From JAAYHV01 sp035268985 (GTDB lineage Bacteria; Bacillota; Clostridia; Peptostreptococcales; Anaerovoracaceae): a stretch of 11,219 nucleotides of DNA. A program made the position numbers and the translations under genes. A model generated the notes under the pieces. The model was not told the DNA's origin. It was given only the letters and a program-made list of their open reading frames with translations, and searched no databases. Below are positions 1 to 7,603 of the stretch, piece after piece (within the stretch, counting starts at the first letter, position 1; every line of letters begins with the position of its first letter). The stretch spans positions 1 to 11,219 of the forward strand of contig DATFJV010000033.1 of NCBI GenBank assembly GCA_035268985.1. Reading direction: 5' to 3'.

Positions 1-49
1 TACAACTTTATTAACAACCTTAAGAAAATATTATAATTCCCTACTCTTG

Positions 50-78
50 TATAACATTCCTTAAACATATGTTATAAT
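50..78 (+). promoter_or_regulatory. Promoter with overlapping inverted repeat (putative operator) of the ABC operon
   Basis: A perfect -10 TATAAT lies at 73-78 and is preceded by TG one base upstream (70-71), giving an extended -10. No good -35 is present at the right distance; TTGTAT at 47-52 would leave a 20-base spacer. A perfect inverted repeat, TATAACAT (50-57) and ATGTTATA (69-76) separated by 11 bases, overlaps the -10, as an operator would. The distance to the start codon at 107 is short, and a GGAAGGAG ribosome binding site sits at 92-99. The promoter is a direct reading of the sequence; the operator role is inferred. The binding protein is unknown and is not encoded in the window. 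Confidence 0.6.
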
Positions 79-106
79 CTTAGCATATTACGGAAGGAGT
101 TTTTTT

Positions 107-2362
107 ATGATCAAATTAAGCAAAGTATCAAAATTTTATTCAAATCACGATACTGTTAGCACTGGTTTTTCTAGAATTGACTTAGAACTCAATATGGGAG
201 AATTTGTGGTTATAACTGGCGAAAGCGGATCTGGTAAGTCCACTTTGTTGAATGTCATCTCGGGATTAGACACTTATGAAGAAGGTGAGATGTTCGTAAA
301 TAACGAAGATACCAGCGGTTATACTACGGAAGATTACGAAATGTATAGGAAAAACTATATAGGCAATATCTTCCAAGATTTTAATCTAATTAACAGCTAT
401 ACAGTATATCAAAATATTGAATTAAGCATGCTATTATGTGGCTTAACGAAGTCAGAATGCAAAGAAAGAATCAAGGAATTAATTGCTCAAGTAGATCTTA
501 CTGAGTACAAAAATACCAAAGTTTCTAAACTTTCTGGAGGCCAAAAGCAAAGAGTTGCAATAGCCAGAGCTTTGGCAAAGGATGCACCAATAATTGTTGC
601 AGATGAACCAACTGGTAATTTAGATAGTGCCTCTGCTAAAAACATAATCGAAATACTTAATAAAGTATCCAAAGACAAACTTGTAATAGTTGTTACTCAT
701 AACTATGAACAAATAGAACAATATGTCACAAGAAAAGTCACAATGCACGATGGCAAAATTGTTGAAGATAAACATATGAAAGAAATTACCCCTACAACTG
801 ATGGCATTGTTGAAATGGAAATAGGAAACCTGTCTTTTTCAAATCAACTAAGATTAGGAAATAGAAACACGTTCAATCTACCGATGAAGTTTATTCTGCT
901 ACTGCTAATATATCTATTCATGACATCTGCAGTATTAGGTCAATATTCATCATTTATAAATGCAGGTCATCAACAAGATATTTTAGGTTATTCTCCATAT
1001 TTTTCTGATACAAGTCCCGAGAGAATAATAGTACAAAAAGAAGATAAATCAGAAATAACCGATGCCGATTACGAAAAACTAGCTTCTATCGATAACATAG
1101 AAGGCATTGTAAAAAATGATGTTGTACTTGATTCTAAAGCATCAACTTATGGCGACGAATATTATTTCAATGGTCCTGTCTACAGTTTTGATAATATGGA
1201 AGATAAAACCATAGAATATGGTAGAATGCCAGAAAATGATAATGAATTTTTAATTGAAATAAACAAAGACAGTTATTCTTACGACAATCTAGTTGACAAC
1301 AGAGAAAAATATTTTGAAACTGAATTCGAGTTAAACGATGACAACTCAGGAGTTTTATTAACTGATAAAAAATTGACTTTAACTGGCATAATAATTGATA
1401 AAGGACAACTATCAATAGCAGATATGAATACAGTTAATTTTTACGTAGACGATAGCTATGTCCAAAAAATAACCAGGTCTTTCTTTGCTAGAAATGCAGC
1501 AGCTACTTTTGACTTTAATGGCAAAACTATAGAAATACCTGCTACTGGCTATAACCAAGTTATAAAATCTTCGGATACAGTACCTGAAGGCAAAGCATAT
1601 ATATCAAATGAGTCTAGATACAATTATAAAAATGGTTATTACAAAAATAAACCTTTAAATATAAATGTGGAGACAATCTATTTTGAATCAAATATAGAAC
1701 TAAAAGTTGATAAGTACTTTACTGAGAAAACTATCAACAAATATTTTGGCATAGACAAAGAATATTATTATGAATATACATCAACAGTATTTATTAATCC
1801 TTCTGATTTTGATGATTTATTTGACAAAGGGTACTATCAATCTACAGTGTACATGGGCGATGAGAAAAAATCGGATGAAACAAAAGCCGCTCTTACAGCT
1901 GCAGGTTTCAAGCCGCTCCTTATGAAGGATGCCTTATCAAGCATGACAGGAGAGTTCGATTTTATACTTAAACTAATATCCGGAGCTTCACTTATAATAA
2001 TTATCTTAGTTTTATTCTTTATTACCTACTTTGTAATTAGACTAGTAATGAAATCCAGAAATACCTATTACTCAACTATTAGAATTTTGGGAGGAACGAA
2101 GGAAAACTGTGATAGACTTATTAAAATCGAATTGTTAAACATACTTATTATTGCATATGCAATGGTTCTTGCCTTTATTTATCTCATCCATTTAGGATAT
2201 ATAAATATAACTACAATAGCTGAAATTGTATCATTCCTTACAATTGCAGACTACTTCATCTTGTTTGCAATACTAATATTTATTTCAATGATGATTTCAA
2301 AAAGGTATTCTAAACAGTTATTTAAAAAGAGTGCCATGAGTACTTATAGAGAGGAGGCGTAA
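107..2362 (+). CDS. Hybrid ABC transporter, ATPase fused to FtsX/MacB-like permease (first of pair)
   Basis: This 751-residue protein joins a complete ABC ATPase to a permease in one chain and acts at the cytoplasmic membrane. The ATPase has Walker A GESGSGKS (38-45), Q-loop Q90, signature LSGGQKQR (142-149), Walker B ending D166-E167 and switch H198, so it should be active. A first membrane segment lies at about 259-279. A large extracytoplasmic domain follows (about 283-620), then three membrane segments near 625-648, 675-698 and 705-730, which is the four-helix MacB/FtsX plan. The start at 107 has a ribosome binding site 7 bases upstream. The next gene begins 2 bases after the stop and is a second hybrid of the same plan, so the two probably form a heterodimer. 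Family members of this type export or detoxify peptides, lipids or antibiotics, or sense the envelope; the substrate here cannot be read from sequence. The permease part is more diverged than that of its partner and lacks the classic C-terminal ending. Confidence 0.88.
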   Translation: MIKLSKVSKFYSNHDTVSTGFSRIDLELNMGEFVVITGESGSGKSTLLNVISGLDTYEEGEMFVNNEDTSGYTTEDYEMYRKNYIGNIFQDFNLINSYTVYQNIELSMLLCGLTKSECKERIKELIAQVDLTEYKNTKVSKLSGGQKQRVAIARALAKDAPIIVADEPTGNLDSASAKNIIEILNKVSKDKLVIVVTHNYEQIEQYVTRKVTMHDGKIVEDKHMKEITPTTDGIVEMEIGNLSFSNQLRLGNRNTFNLPMKFILLLLIYLFMTSAVLGQYSSFINAGHQQDILGYSPYFSDTSPERIIVQKEDKSEITDADYEKLASIDNIEGIVKNDVVLDSKASTYGDEYYFNGPVYSFDNMEDKTIEYGRMPENDNEFLIEINKDSYSYDNLVDNREKYFETEFELNDDNSGVLLTDKKLTLTGIIIDKGQLSIADMNTVNFYVDDSYVQKITRSFFARNAAATFDFNGKTIEIPATGYNQVIKSSDTVPEGKAYISNESRYNYKNGYYKNKPLNINVETIYFESNIELKVDKYFTEKTINKYFGIDKEYYYEYTSTVFINPSDFDDLFDKGYYQSTVYMGDEKKSDETKAALTAAGFKPLLMKDALSSMTGEFDFILKLISGASLIIIILVLFFITYFVIRLVMKSRNTYYSTIRILGGTKENCDRLIKIELLNILIIAYAMVLAFIYLIHLGYINITTIAEIVSFLTIADYFILFAILIFISMMISKRYSKQLFKKSAMSTYREEA

Positions 2363-2364
2363 AC

Positions 2365-4809
2365 ATGATTAAACTAAAAAAGCTAAACAAATTTTATAAC
2401 AAAAATAGATCAAACGAAATTCATGTAATTAATAATACTACGCTGGAACTCCCTGATAATGGACTTGTTACATTTTTAGGCCATTCGGGCTGTGGGAAAA
2501 CCACCTTATTAAACACAATCGGCGGTTTGGATAAACCGAACGCAGGAAGAGTATATATTGACGACCAAGAATTAACTCACAAAACCTCCAATAAAATAGA
2601 TACTTTGAGAAATGGGTATATTGGTTACATATTCCAAAACTACAATTTAATTGAAAACATGACAGTTTTTGATAACGTTGCTTTAGCCCTTAAGATGGTT
2701 GGAATAAAAGATAAAGAACAGATAAAAGAAAGAGTTTATTACTGCTTAAAAACAGTAGGTATATATCAATTTAGAAATAGAAGAGCCAACGCACTGTCGG
2801 GCGGGCAAAGGCAAAGAGTTGGTATCGCCAGGGCTATCGTTAAAAACCCTAAGATAATAATTGCAGATGAACCTACTGGTAACTTGGATAGTAGCAACAC
2901 AATAGAGGTTATGAATATAATCAAGTCAATTTCCAAAGAAAAGCTTGTTATACTTGTAACTCATGAAAAAGAAATTGCTAATTTTTATTCCAGTAGAATC
3001 ATAGAAATCGTAGATGGTGCTATTGTTAATGATTATGCTAATGATACTGAAAATTATCTGGATTTTCAGCTTGAAAATAAAATATATCTTAAGGATATGC
3101 CCGTCACTAAAGATCTAAATAAAGATGATATTAACATCAAGTATTACAGTGACAAAGACAGAAAAGTAGATATCAAGTTTGTTCTAAGAGGCAACAATTT
3201 GTACATAAATACCGGGGGCAAATATAACGTTATCGATGAAGAAACAAACATCGAAATGGTTGATGAACACTATAATAAAATGGATAAAAGCATTTATGAA
3301 AAATCCAATTTTGAATATGAAAAGCATATGGACGATAGATTTACGCCTAAGTATACTTCAGTTTTTAATCCATTGCATTCACTTATTAATGGATTCAAAA
3401 GCATTAATCATTTTAGTGCAATAAAGAAATTTTTACTATTTGGGTTTGTGTTGGCTTCCATGTTCTTATTCATGGCAGTTAGTAACATAGCAGGGATTAG
3501 CAATATAGAGGAGAAGGATTTCCTAACAACTCAAACTGACTATATTACAGTGACAAATGCAAGTAGATCACCGGAAGAATACGCATCCATAGAAAAATTG
3601 GATGGCACTAACTATGTTATTCCAGGGAATTCTGTTGTAGCATTAAATATGCCTATGAATGACTATTATCAAACTTCAAGGGCATGGGCTACCTTAAGCG
3701 GTTCATTGGCTTCTAATGAAATACTAAAATCGACAAATATTATACTAGGTACTATGCCTAAGGATAAGAACGATATTGTGATTGATGAAATGATTGCTGA
3801 AAAGTTCATAGAAAACAAAACAGGCGAAACTGCAGGTATAAATAACAAAGAACAGTTAGTCGGAAGAACTATTCGAATTAGTGGTTTAGATGACTATAGA
3901 ATAGTAGGAATCTCAAACACAAACTGTCCTGCTTTCTATGTTGAAAAAGATCAATTTTTGCTTATTTTAACACATGCAAATGTAGGCAACACCTCCGACG
4001 GCGCGATGTATGAATCGGGGGAATATGTTAAAGAAAAAGAAGAAAACAATGTTAAAGATCTTCAATTTTTACCTGAAGAATACACTCTAAAAAGAGGGAG
4101 TCTTCCGGATAAAGCCAACGAAACACTAGTAAACTATAATCATAGATGGGATATGAAAATTGGTAAAAATATTGACACTAAAATGAATGATGAAAAACTT
4201 ACAGTAGTTGGTTACTATGATACTAAAGCTAATATTGATAATTACTTTGTAACTAGCGAAACTATAAAAAATGATTATATAAGTAATAACAAATCAGTAA
4301 CCATATACCCTAGTGATAAAGATTTATTAATTAGTTCATTGGAAGCAGAGAACATTCAATACAAAATCAATTATTCAAATGATAGAGAGCTTTATACAGA
4401 AAAAATTAAAAAATCCATAAGAGCAAGTTTAATAGCCGCTGGTATAATCCTAGCTATTTCTCTTTTAGAAATATTCTTGATGCTAAGATCTTCATTCTTA
4501 TCTAGAATTAAAGAAGTCGGAACATTAAGGGCTATAGGTTTAAAGAAAATTGACATCTATAGGATGTTTACAGGTGAAATAGTTGCAATAACAATAATAA
4601 CGTCAATTCCAGGTATTGCACTGATGTACTATATTTTAGGAAACCTTTCCCAGATACAGTATTTAGAAAACCAATACATGGTTAATGCAAATATTGCAGT
4701 TATATCATTTGCACTAGTATTTGTATTCAACATAATAATCGGATTATTGCCTGTATTTAAAACCATGCGCAAGACTCCGGCTGCTATACTTAGCAGAACC
4801 GATATATAA
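2365..4809 (+). CDS. Hybrid ABC transporter, ATPase fused to FtsX-like permease (second of pair)
   Basis: This 814-residue ATPase-permease fusion is the likely partner of the upstream protein. The ATPase has Walker A GHSGCGKTT (39-47), signature LSGGQRQR (144-151), Walker B D168-E169 and switch H200. A charged, soluble linker of about 130 residues (about 220-350) separates the ATPase from the first membrane segment (about 353-377). An outer domain follows (about 380-685), then membrane segments near 688-712, 733-757 and 778-799. Between the second and third helices is the typical FtsX stretch IKEVGTLRAIGLKKIDIYRM, and the C-terminus has the common PAAILSR ending. The start uses AGGAGG at about 2352-2357, inside the end of the upstream gene, so the two are surely co-transcribed and probably made in equal amounts. 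Transcription ends at the palindrome just after the stop. The substrate is unknown. Confidence 0.88.
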   Translation: MIKLKKLNKFYNKNRSNEIHVINNTTLELPDNGLVTFLGHSGCGKTTLLNTIGGLDKPNAGRVYIDDQELTHKTSNKIDTLRNGYIGYIFQNYNLIENMTVFDNVALALKMVGIKDKEQIKERVYYCLKTVGIYQFRNRRANALSGGQRQRVGIARAIVKNPKIIIADEPTGNLDSSNTIEVMNIIKSISKEKLVILVTHEKEIANFYSSRIIEIVDGAIVNDYANDTENYLDFQLENKIYLKDMPVTKDLNKDDINIKYYSDKDRKVDIKFVLRGNNLYINTGGKYNVIDEETNIEMVDEHYNKMDKSIYEKSNFEYEKHMDDRFTPKYTSVFNPLHSLINGFKSINHFSAIKKFLLFGFVLASMFLFMAVSNIAGISNIEEKDFLTTQTDYITVTNASRSPEEYASIEKLDGTNYVIPGNSVVALNMPMNDYYQTSRAWATLSGSLASNEILKSTNIILGTMPKDKNDIVIDEMIAEKFIENKTGETAGINNKEQLVGRTIRISGLDDYRIVGISNTNCPAFYVEKDQFLLILTHANVGNTSDGAMYESGEYVKEKEENNVKDLQFLPEEYTLKRGSLPDKANETLVNYNHRWDMKIGKNIDTKMNDEKLTVVGYYDTKANIDNYFVTSETIKNDYISNNKSVTIYPSDKDLLISSLEAENIQYKINYSNDRELYTEKIKKSIRASLIAAGIILAISLLEIFLMLRSSFLSRIKEVGTLRAIGLKKIDIYRMFTGEIVAITIITSIPGIALMYYILGNLSQIQYLENQYMVNANIAVISFALVFVFNIIIGLLPVFKTMRKTPAAILSRTDI

Positions 4810-4815
4810 ACTTAC

Positions 4816-4857
4816 ATAAATCAAAAGAGGATTCCTAGGAATCCTCTTTTGATTTAT
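4816..4857. terminator. Bidirectional intrinsic terminator, 42-nt perfect palindrome
   Basis: The 42 bases are a perfect inverted repeat centred between 4836 and 4837 on CCTAGG. The arms are A-rich outside (ATAAATCAAAAG) and GC-richer inside (AGGATTCC), so either strand gives a hairpin followed by TCTTTTGATTTAT. It lies between convergent stop codons, 6 bases after the ABC operon and 4 bases after the end of the permease gene. That placement makes it a shared terminator for both operons. Confidence 0.85.
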
Positions 4858-4861
4858 CATA

Positions 4862-5914
4862 CTAATTGTGACAACAGCTTTTTTCTTGTTTTTTATTCAC
4901 TGTAATTTTAGTTTTTATTATACTTCTAATTAGGAATCCTAAAAATACAACACTTATAAATATACTAAAACCATCTACCATATCCATCGCTCCTTTACTG
5001 TCAGTTAAAATACTAAATCCAAATTCAAGCACTAGAATATTGCATATCGTACCAAATACTAATGCCATAAAAGCAGCTGAGGCAATATATATGGTTGTAA
5101 GTTTTTTACCTATAGTTTTAACTAATAATACTACTGTAGCAGCATTAGTTATTGGGCCTGCAAATAGAAACGCAAACGCTGCCCCTGGGCTTATACCCTT
5201 TAACAAAAAAGCTACAGCTACAGGAATTGATGACGTGGAACAAATATACATTGGAATTCCAATGACAATCATCATAACTATCGAAATCAAACCAGAATTA
5301 AGTCCGTATGTCATAAAGAAATCATCTGGTATAACCGCAGTAATCAATCCTGCTATTAGCACACCTATTACAAAATGCAAAGCTATTTCATTTAAGAATT
5401 CATCAAAAGCGTATGTAAAAACTTCTTTTACCGATTTTTTCTTTTTAACTTCAGTTTCTTCCCCGTGGCAATGACAACAACAACTTTCTTCTTCTTTTTC
5501 TCCTATCTCTTCCTTGCTAAATATGTTTGCTATGGCTCCTGCAAAAATACCTGAAACAAAGGCCGCAATAGCTCTAAAAACTGCCATAAAAGGACCCATC
5601 ATTCCGTAAGTCGCTATTAAACTATCCACGCCTGTCTGAGGTGTAGATGTTAAAAATGAAATAACTGCTCCATTTGAGGCTCCTGCTTTTTTTAATTCAA
5701 TTCCTGTGGGAACTACTCCGCAAGAACACAATGGCAAAGGCACTCCTAATACACTGGCTAAAACCACAGAACCAAGGGAGTTTTTACCAACAGCCTTAAT
5801 TATTCTTTCTTTACTAACATATACATGTAGGATTCCTACAAAAATTAATCCTAACACCATATACGGCGCCATTTTAATGTATATGTCAATTAAACCTATT
5901 AAAAATTCTTTCAT
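4862..5914 (-). CDS. ArsP_1-type (DUF318, SO_0444-like) heavy-metal efflux permease
   Basis: This 350-residue polytopic membrane protein resembles the ArsP_1 (PF03773) permeases, in particular the SO_0444 type linked to Cu/Zn efflux. The first half carries PLPLCSCGVVP (C63, C65) and STPQTGVDS (90-98). The second half carries IPMYICSTSS (C225) and FAGPITNAATV (251-261), so two related halves contribute conserved polar membrane motifs. Between the halves is a soluble loop with CCCHCH at 145-150, and the chain ends CCHN; both look like metal-binding patches. Its start at 5914 has GGAGGAG just upstream, overlapping the stop of the csoR-like gene, so translation is probably coupled. Co-transcription with a CsoR-like regulator supports export of a soft metal, most likely copper(I). 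The metal itself is inferred. ArsP relatives that export organoarsenicals are the main alternative. Confidence 0.85.
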   Translation of the reverse strand: MKEFLIGLIDIYIKMAPYMVLGLIFVGILHVYVSKERIIKAVGKNSLGSVVLASVLGVPLPLCSCGVVPTGIELKKAGASNGAVISFLTSTPQTGVDSLIATYGMMGPFMAVFRAIAAFVSGIFAGAIANIFSKEEIGEKEEESCCCHCHGEETEVKKKKSVKEVFTYAFDEFLNEIALHFVIGVLIAGLITAVIPDDFFMTYGLNSGLISIVMMIVIGIPMYICSTSSIPVAVAFLLKGISPGAAFAFLFAGPITNAATVVLLVKTIGKKLTTIYIASAAFMALVFGTICNILVLEFGFSILTDSKGAMDMVDGFSIFISVVFLGFLIRSIIKTKITVNKKQEKSCCHN

Positions 5915-5922
5915 ATCTCCTC

Positions 5923-6222
5923 CTATTTCATGAGTTTTTTAATGGTAATTAGCAATTCTTCTAATGTTTCTTCTTCTTTACCATTTCTAATATCCTCAAC
6001 TACACAACTTTTTATGTGTTCTGATAATAATTCTTTATTAAAAGAATTTAACGCAGATTGAATTGCAGCAACTTGAACCAAAATATCAGTACAGTAGATA
6101 TCATTGTCAAGCATATTTTTCACACCTCTAACCTGTCCTTCGATTCTGTTCAATCGGTTCATCAATGCTTTCTTTTCTACTTCATCTCTAACCTTATAAC
6201 TAACACAATCACATTTATCCAT
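5923..6222 (-). CDS. csoR: CsoR-family metal-sensing transcriptional repressor
   Basis: This 99-residue all-helical regulator matches the CsoR/RcnR/FrmR family (DUF156). The N-terminal signature NRLNRIEGQVRGVKNML (22-38) is the family's DNA-binding helix. The copper(I) ligand triad of CsoR is present as C44, H69 and C73, in the order expected for CsoR rather than for RcnR or the formaldehyde sensor FrmR. An extra CDC near the N-terminus (C4, C6) is unusual and may be an added metal or redox site. The start at 6222 follows GGGAGG at 6228-6233. Two CsoR-type operators lie in its own promoter, so it should be autoregulated: it represses without metal and is released when metal binds. It heads an operon with the permease, with the stop codon inside the permease's ribosome binding site. 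The symbol is given by family; the metal it senses has not been shown. Confidence 0.88.
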   Translation of the reverse strand: MDKCDCVSYKVRDEVEKKALMNRLNRIEGQVRGVKNMLDNDIYCTDILVQVAAIQSALNSFNKELLSEHIKSCVVEDIRNGKEEETLEELLITIKKLMK

Positions 6223-6234
6223 TTCTACCTCCCT

Positions 6235-6251
6235 ATACCCCCTAAGGGTAT
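6235..6251 (-). promoter_or_regulatory. CsoR-type operator, downstream copy
   Basis: The 17 bases read ATACCCTTAGGGGGTAT on the - strand. They closely resemble the Bacillus subtilis copZA CsoR operator as I recall it (ATACCC-N4/5-GGGGTAT). The site lies between the -10 and the ribosome binding site of the csoR-like gene, in the early transcribed region. Confidence 0.8.
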
Positions 6252-6262
6252 CTTCTTTTTAT

Positions 6263-6291
6263 ATAATATACTCCATTGGGGTATATGTCAA
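6263..6291 (-). promoter_or_regulatory. Promoter of the csoR-permease operon
   Basis: On the - strand, -35 TTGACA (6291-6286) and -10 TATTAT (6268-6263) are separated by exactly 17 bases, a near-consensus sigma-A promoter. The spacer is almost wholly filled by a CsoR-type operator. The -35 starts only 2 bases past the T-tract of the preceding gene's terminator. Confidence 0.85.
6268..6284 (-). promoter_or_regulatory. CsoR-type operator, spacer copy
   Basis: The 17 bases read ATACCCCAATGGAGTAT on the - strand, an imperfect palindrome of the same type as the downstream copy. Bound repressor would sit squarely between the -35 and -10 and block polymerase. The two operator centres are 33 bases apart, about three helical turns, so both could lie on the same face of the DNA. 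Confidence 0.78.
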
Positions 6292-6292
6292 G

Positions 6293-6319
6293 TAAAAAAA
6301 TAATGGGTCTCGCCCATTA
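6293..6319 (-). terminator. Intrinsic terminator of the DUF4317 gene
   Basis: On the - strand, TAATGGG (6319-6313), a 5-base loop and CCCATTA (6307-6301) form a perfect 7-bp stem followed by seven T residues (6300-6294). The stem includes the stop codon of the gene itself. Confidence 0.8.
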
Positions 6320-7456
6320 CATTTCTTTACCATTGATTTTAATTTCACTATCTTCATCTAGTGGTATTATTAAACACTCCTTGCCCTCTACTATATCTTT
6401 TTTAATTTCTCTGCCTAACCCTTCATTTATATTGATAAATACAGTTGAATTTTTTTTAGCTTCAAGAATTTCATCGACTTGTTTTTCTTGAGCTTTTTTA
6501 ATGATTTTTTTATCAAGCACACTATCTGCAATGGGAAGGTTTTCCTTGAAAAAATGAGTATAATCCGCTTCAATCTTAGGGATAAACTCTTCAGGAACTT
6601 TACTTTCAACCAATACATCTTTTAATAAAGTATTATCCAACTCTATGGGCTCTTCAAATTCTGTAATATCCTTTAGCCTATTATTTATATCATTTATTAT
6701 AACATCATTCTCTTTTCCCAATGTATCTTTTAATATATTTTGAAATGATACTTTTTCTTCTTCATTGGTTAGTTTTGATATGCAACCAAGACCGTTTTCC
6801 ATGAACTTTGTTTTAGGACTTTTTATATTCCTAGTAAAATACATAATTGAATTAATATCACTGCTTCTATCATTAAATACAGGATAGATAAATCCATTAT
6901 CCGGAGCTTTCACAACCCAATCCCTAATTCTATTACCAATTCTGTTTTCTTCTTTGATGTAACCTAAGCCCGGCTTGCTAAGCTCCACTGGACATATTGA
7001 ACATATAACGTATTCATAAAGCTCTGACGAATCATCCATTTTAATATTGTCACTTGTTTTAGCAATAACATCATATACATCATGATATAAAAGAATTAAG
7101 TAATTTCCCGAATAATCATAATTCTCAATTATTAAATCATATAAGCAGTTCAACAGCTCTTTATCTTTAAGACCACTATCTCTTATTCCCAGCAATAACC
7201 TTTGACTGCTTTCTTCTATTTTTTCTTGAGTTTTAAATCCCAATTTCAAAAGATTATTTCCAATTTTTCCGCCAGTTGTTTTTTTTGCAATATCCAAATA
7301 TTTATTAAATTCACTTTTTTCTAAATTTAAAAAATTCTCACTAAAACTCAGAATTTTTTCTTTTTCGCTGTTAACATAACACCCCACCATTTTTGTGAAA
7401 GTGCAATCTTCCTTTGTGAATCTTCTTCTTAATTCCATCATGTCTTTTTTTGTCAT
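6317..7456 (-). CDS. DUF4317 family protein of unknown function
   Basis: This 379-residue protein matches the DUF4317 (PF14199) family, common in Clostridia, by its N-terminus: KKDMMELRRRF, then CTFTKMVGCYVN (18-29), then KTTGGKIGNNLLKL. It has no signal peptide and no membrane segment and should be cytosolic. It is rich in Lys, Glu and Asp. A cluster with cysteines reads YEYVICSICPVELSKPGLGY in the middle of the protein. Family function is unknown. The start at 7456 has GAGGT about 8 bases upstream and an extended -10 promoter at about 7490-7498. It is a single-gene unit with its own terminator, so neighbours give no functional clue: the divergent gene is a ferredoxin and the downstream operon concerns metal efflux. 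I do not assign a role. Confidence 0.85.
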   Translation of the reverse strand: MTKKDMMELRRRFTKEDCTFTKMVGCYVNSEKEKILSFSENFLNLEKSEFNKYLDIAKKTTGGKIGNNLLKLGFKTQEKIEESSQRLLLGIRDSGLKDKELLNCLYDLIIENYDYSGNYLILLYHDVYDVIAKTSDNIKMDDSSELYEYVICSICPVELSKPGLGYIKEENRIGNRIRDWVVKAPDNGFIYPVFNDRSSDINSIMYFTRNIKSPKTKFMENGLGCISKLTNEEEKVSFQNILKDTLGKENDVIINDINNRLKDITEFEEPIELDNTLLKDVLVESKVPEEFIPKIEADYTHFFKENLPIADSVLDKKIIKKAQEKQVDEILEAKKNSTVFININEGLGREIKKDIVEGKECLIIPLDEDSEIKINGKEM

Positions 7457-7489
7457 TCTATTTACCTCTATTCATGCATTTAGGTTTTA

Positions 7490-7498
7490 ATTATAACA
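7490..7498 (-). promoter_or_regulatory. Extended -10 promoter of the DUF4317 gene
   Basis: On the - strand, TGTTATAAT (7498-7490) is a perfect extended -10, identical to the one before the ABC operon. No clear -35 precedes it. It lies 34 bases upstream of the start codon. Confidence 0.6.
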
Positions 7499-7535
7499 AA
7501 ATTAGATTAAAATTAATACCAGTTTTTTAAATTAC

Positions 7536-7577
7536 GTTGTAATTGCAACAGATTATTTTTTTACCGAAAGGTATAAT
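7536..7577 (+). promoter_or_regulatory. Ferredoxin gene promoter region with imperfect palindrome
   Basis: A perfect -10 TATAAT lies at 7572-7577, 26 bases before the start codon. The -35 is poor at 17-base spacing. Upstream is an imperfect palindrome GTTGTAATTGCAAC (7536-7549, two mismatched positions) at roughly -35 to -45, where an activator of the CRP/FNR type might bind. The activator role is a guess; the -10 and the ribosome binding site AAGGAGG (7591-7597) are clear. Confidence 0.5.
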
Positions 7578-7603
7578 CAATATATAAATAAAGGAGGTAA
7601 TTT

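Noticed and set aside
5040..5474. A 144-codon open frame on the + strand within the permease gene
   Set aside because: It is antisense to a clear membrane protein gene, has no recognisable domain, and reflects the codon pattern of the real gene.
6276..6491. A + strand open frame across the csoR promoter and the end of the DUF4317 gene
   Set aside because: It overlaps the promoter, a terminator and a real gene on the other strand, and its product shows no family features.
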